Origin: a virus
Strand: one strand, 5' to 3'
DNA length: 64,000 nt
IMG/VR virus record: IMGVR_UViG_3300028654_000001
Span: 372,001-436,000 of that record
The position numbers were made by a program, and so were the translations under genes. The notes under the pieces were generated by a model. The model made no database searches, was not told where the DNA came from, and worked only from the letters and a program-made list of their open reading frames with translations. Positions 61,258-64,000 of this stretch are shown piece after piece. Every line of letters begins with the position of its first letter. Within the stretch, counting starts at the first letter, position 1.

Positions 61258-63350
61258 CCGACCTCAGCTTGCTCTAGATACTTCATGGCCTCACTACGAA
61301 CATCATCAGCAAAGTCCAATGATGCTATGCTAGACTCGATGGATGCATTGGGATCCATTGCCAAGTCAGTCACGAGTCTAGTCACAAATTGATCTATATC
61401 GTGGTGCTCACGTTCTTGAAGGGCTTTCTTATCCAGGTCAAAAACATCGGCAGCAGGGGCCACAATCAACTTGGAAATGCTTACCTTGATAGTCTGACCA
61501 TCAAACTCGAGAAGGGATACTTGCGGGGTTCTCTCAAGATTCTCTCGTACCAAGGCCCCCCTAGAGACAGCCCCTTGATTGACAAAATACTTCCCACCAA
61601 TCTCCTCTATACCTTGATCTTTATGCCAATGTCCAAAGCAATTATGAACAAGAATACCTCCTGCAAGATACTCACCAGTGGAGGTTCTGAAGTTATGAAC
61701 TAGCCCTTTGTAGGGGGTTCTAGATACACTGCGAACTCGAACATAATACAACCCGTCAGAAAAGAAACCAGCTACTTTAGTCTTTGATCGATCTGGGGGT
61801 ATGATACCCATTCTATTTGACAGGGACTCTCCATCATCTCCATAGAACGAGATAACTTGACAAGGATGGTATCCATCTTTTTGTGGAGGTCTAACTGTGA
61901 AGTAAGGTCGGAGTCCAATAGACAGAGCTAGAAAGAAAATCTGAAATCCAAGAGTAATTGATACAGTAGCCCCCATTACTTCAGTTCTAGTTTTTCGTGC
62001 GTGACCATCCCCAAGCAGCCAGCCAACTAAGAACTCTAAGCGATCTATAGCTGATCTATTCCAGATCCAAGACGATAGACTCTTCTGATCAGAAAAACGC
62101 CCACTGTGTTCGAGGAAGAAATCAGAAACTTCTTTTCCATAAGCGCATACTTGAACACAAGACCCACTAGTCTTATGGGTATGAGTTTCAAGACCAAAGT
62201 GTTCACTCACTAATAGACGAACATCCTCATGTAGGTCTACTTCATCCTCATGAAAACTCCAAGCCACTCCAGCTACAGGAACCTTTTCTCTATTCTCTAT
62301 GATGTGCCCCTCTGCTGCGTAGTAACCCAAAAGCCTAGCTAACCCTGAGTATGAAGCTGAATCATTCGGAATCTGTGGAACAGGAATTGCCAGATAATCA
62401 CCAATACTAACACTTCCCGCTCTAACCCAAGAAGCTCTAACCTCAGGAGCATTAGGACATACCGAACATGGGTATGAAGAGACTGGCTTATCAGGATGAC
62501 ACCTACGTGTAGATCGAGAGGGTACTAAACACCGCATACCCGTAGCAACCCAGTAAGGGTGTTCAGAGGTTACCCCTAAGACTACAGGTGGGACTCCTTC
62601 CACATCAAAAGATATAAGATCTTCGTCTACCAATCTAGAAGGGTGGACACACTCAACACTATTACTTGGGTCTCTTCCAACAACAATAGTACCCCCCACA
62701 ACCTTCTCAATCAATATAGGCCGATACAGAGAATCTAATACGGGGGTACCTGATGGAAAGCACCACACATCGGGACCATTACGGCTCACGAGGGACTCGT
62801 AAGAGAAAACAGGCTCGTTCCAGAAGTCCTCAACAGCAGAGGGTGGAGTCTTGCAGGCTAGGGCGTGCACAATAGCAACAAGATGAGTGTCACCCTTCTG
62901 CTTCTGGATGCTCAGGAGATCAGCCAAAGAGCGGGTTGAACTGTATGGAACCCCAACCACTCGAACCCGAAGGTCCCCATCCTCAAAGACTTGCTCCCGG
63001 AGAAGCTTAAAGGCGTCACTCGCATAGATCACCCCCAGAGGCTGCTTGGCTAAGCTCTCCAAGTTGTTGTATGCTAAGTCATGATTACCCTCAACTCCGA
63101 AGGTTGGGCACCGGTAACCTCTATGGATTCGTATTGTTCTTTCAACAAGGTGATGCGGATTCTTAGAGGAAGCCTTGACGTGAAAGTAGTCTCCTCCATC
63201 AAGAACTGCATTCACCTCATACTTGGCTGCCAGACCACCGATCTGCTCTAGGTTAGAGAATATCTCTGCTGTATAATCCCCCTTCCACGAAATTGGGCTG
63301 TGAGCTGCCAAGTGAGTGTCTGTTCTGAACAAGAATGAGATCCTAGGCAT
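61254..63350 (-). CDS. sbcD: SbcD/Mre11 exonuclease containing an intein
   Basis: This 698-residue precursor has calcineurin-type phosphoesterase motifs: RTDTHL (residues 9-14), LDGGDYF (50-56), EGNHD (87-91), IVHAL (160-164) and, after the intein, GHWH (573-576). After removal of the intein (residues 197-570) the mature protein is 324 residues. The enzyme, together with SbcC, cuts hairpins and DNA ends. It overlaps the SbcC-like gene by 8 bp. Confidence 0.85.
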   Translation of the reverse strand: MPRISFLFRTDTHLAAHSPISWKGDYTAEIFSNLEQIGGLAAKYEVNAVLDGGDYFHVKASSKNPHHLVERTIRIHRGYRCPTFGVEGNHDLAYNNLESLAKQPLGVIYASDAFKLLREQVFEDGDLRVRVVGVPYSSTRSLADLLSIQKQKGDTHLVAIVHALACKTPPSAVEDFWNEPVFSYESLVSRNGPDVWCFPSGTPVLDSLYRPILIEKVVGGTIVVGRDPSNSVECVHPSRLVDEDLISFDVEGVPPVVLGVTSEHPYWVATGMRCLVPSRSTRRCHPDKPVSSYPCSVCPNAPEVRASWVRAGSVSIGDYLAIPVPQIPNDSASYSGLARLLGYYAAEGHIIENREKVPVAGVAWSFHEDEVDLHEDVRLLVSEHFGLETHTHKTSGSCVQVCAYGKEVSDFFLEHSGRFSDQKSLSSWIWNRSAIDRLEFLVGWLLGDGHARKTRTEVMGATVSITLGFQIFFLALSIGLRPYFTVRPPQKDGYHPCQVISFYGDDGESLSNRMGIIPPDRSKTKVAGFFSDGLYYVRVRSVSRTPYKGLVHNFRTSTGEYLAGGILVHNCFGHWHKDQGIEEIGGKYFVNQGAVSRGALVRENLERTPQVSLLEFDGQTIKVSISKLIVAPAADVFDLDKKALQEREHHDIDQFVTRLVTDLAMDPNASIESSIASLDFADDVRSEAMKYLEQAEVG
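61641..62762 (-). mobile_element. Intein in SbcD, with LAGLIDADG nuclease
   Basis: This 374-residue intein begins with Cys197 (CFPSGTPVLD) and ends at Asn570 in GGILVHN, followed by Cys571 as the +1 residue. It has block B T261-x-x-H264 and LAGLIDADG motifs LLGYYAAEGHI (340-350) and LVGWLLGDGHA (441-451). Cys274, Cys284, Cys295 and Cys298 could bind a zinc ion. It sits exactly before the active-site GHWH of the host protein. Confidence 0.85.
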
Positions 63351-64000
63351 ACTTTCTCTCTGATGTGTGCTGATGCCCCAAGCTCAATGGCTGGACGCAA
63401 GTAGGACAAACACCAAGAGAAGTAGCCTCCTTCTCTAATTCCCTCTCCTGTAGCTCGTAGGTAGTAATTTCAGCAGTAAGGTCATCGACAAGACTCTTCA
63501 GAGCCGTCAATCGTTGACTGAACTTAGACAAGTTCAGGATCTGGATGTGCAATCGATTCAAGTCATCGATAGGTGGGGGTCTGGACTTGCTAGCCGCGTC
63601 CAGTAATTTGAACTTCTCCTTTAGAACTCGAGCTCTTACAATTAACCCATCGAGTAATCGAATCACGTTAAGATTCTCCTTGATTGGATCAATCTCGGGT
63701 ACAGCCGATGAAAAGGTCTCAACCCAACTGAGATCCTCACAGTCTTCCTCACGTCGTCCAAGGTCATCAGATAACCTTGTGAGTACCCTTACCTTCTCGT
63801 ACGGGGTCTTCACCGCAGTTACTTCTGGCACAGCTACAGAACTAACTGCGGTAAGTGAGCGTACCTGTATAGCTATTGAACGAGTAGACCCTATGAATCC
63901 ATTCAATGCCGAGACAGATGACTCAACAGCGTCAACACTCTCACTTCTATGTGCTAAAGACTCAACCTTCTGTATTGCTTCATCGATCCCATCATACTTT
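63343..64000 (-). CDS. SbcC/Rad50-like, C-terminal part with zinc hook, start beyond window
   Basis: The frame runs open from the window edge to a stop at 63343. It is highly helical with coiled-coil composition and ends in a hook-like LGVCPTCVQPL about 15 residues before the stop. In normal SbcC the hook lies in the middle and a second coil and ATPase lobe follow. Here the protein ends after the hook, so the second half must come from another gene. The N-lobe should lie beyond the window. It overlaps SbcD by 8 bp. Confidence 0.65.
   Translation of the reverse strand, partial: KYDGIDEAIQKVESLAHRSESVDAVESSVSALNGFIGSTRSIAIQVRSLTAVSSVAVPEVTAVKTPYEKVRVLTRLSDDLGRREEDCEDLSWVETFSSAVPEIDPIKENLNVIRLLDGLIVRARVLKEKFKLLDAASKSRPPPIDDLNRLHIQILNLSKFSQRLTALKSLVDDLTAEITTYELQERELEKEATSLGVCPTCVQPLSLGHQHTSERKYA

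Overview
The window looks like part of the genome of a large tailed double-stranded DNA bacteriophage. Genes are packed head to tail with overlapping stop and start codons. Nearly everything lies on the minus strand, so transcription runs from high to low coordinates. The window holds a virion assembly set (large terminase, portal, probable prohead protease, major capsid protein, tail-fibre-like proteins), a replication and repair set, and many selfish nuclease genes. No tRNA, rRNA or CRISPR array was seen. The host cannot be fixed from sequence. A lipoprotein with GGTS/NTGG repeats and an HU protein with a lysine/alanine tail resemble proteins of Myxococcota, which is only a hint. Both window ends cut through genes.

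Layout in transcription order. 64.0-51.7 kb is replication, recombination and transcription: an SbcC N-terminal part (cut by the window end), SbcD/Mre11 carrying an intein, a Cas4/RecB-like Fe-S nuclease, a coiled-coil protein, a DnaN-like clamp, an ABC ATPase C-lobe that may be the other half of SbcC, a TOPRIM primase, a DnaX clamp loader, a NusG-FEN fusion and a sigma-like protein. 51.6-31.5 kb is head morphogenesis and packaging: an Ig-like protein, a triple-cysteine-module protein, a small terminase candidate, TerL, topoisomerase IB, three tandem virion paralogues, portal, a probable protease, a Q-rich scaffold-like protein, a decoration candidate and the major capsid protein. 31.5-26.3 kb is an accessory block: two LAGLIDADG proteins (one fused to a DNA methyltransferase), an HU protein and a GIY-YIG-like protein. 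26.3-16.3 kb carries structural or accessory proteins, another GIY-YIG nuclease and a collagen/beta-propeller fibre. The only convincing plus-strand gene (12.5-16.2 kb) encodes a protein with five tandem glycosyltransferase modules. 12.1-0 kb holds further virion-surface genes, including one gene broken by a split intein.

The most striking item is at 4.8-7.2 kb. A structural gene is split in two. The upstream half ends in a roughly 32-residue intein N-terminus, the downstream half begins with a 136-residue intein C-terminus, and a free-standing Vsr-like homing endonuclease gene lies between them. This is a fractured-gene arrangement with an atypically early split, and it predicts protein trans-splicing. 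Other points of interest are the LAGLIDADG-methyltransferase fusion, the NusG-FEN fusion, topoisomerase IB next to terminase, an SbcC that appears to be split, an intein at the SbcD active site, the seven-repeat propeller and the five-module glycosyltransferase. All calls come from reading the sequence; no database search was run.
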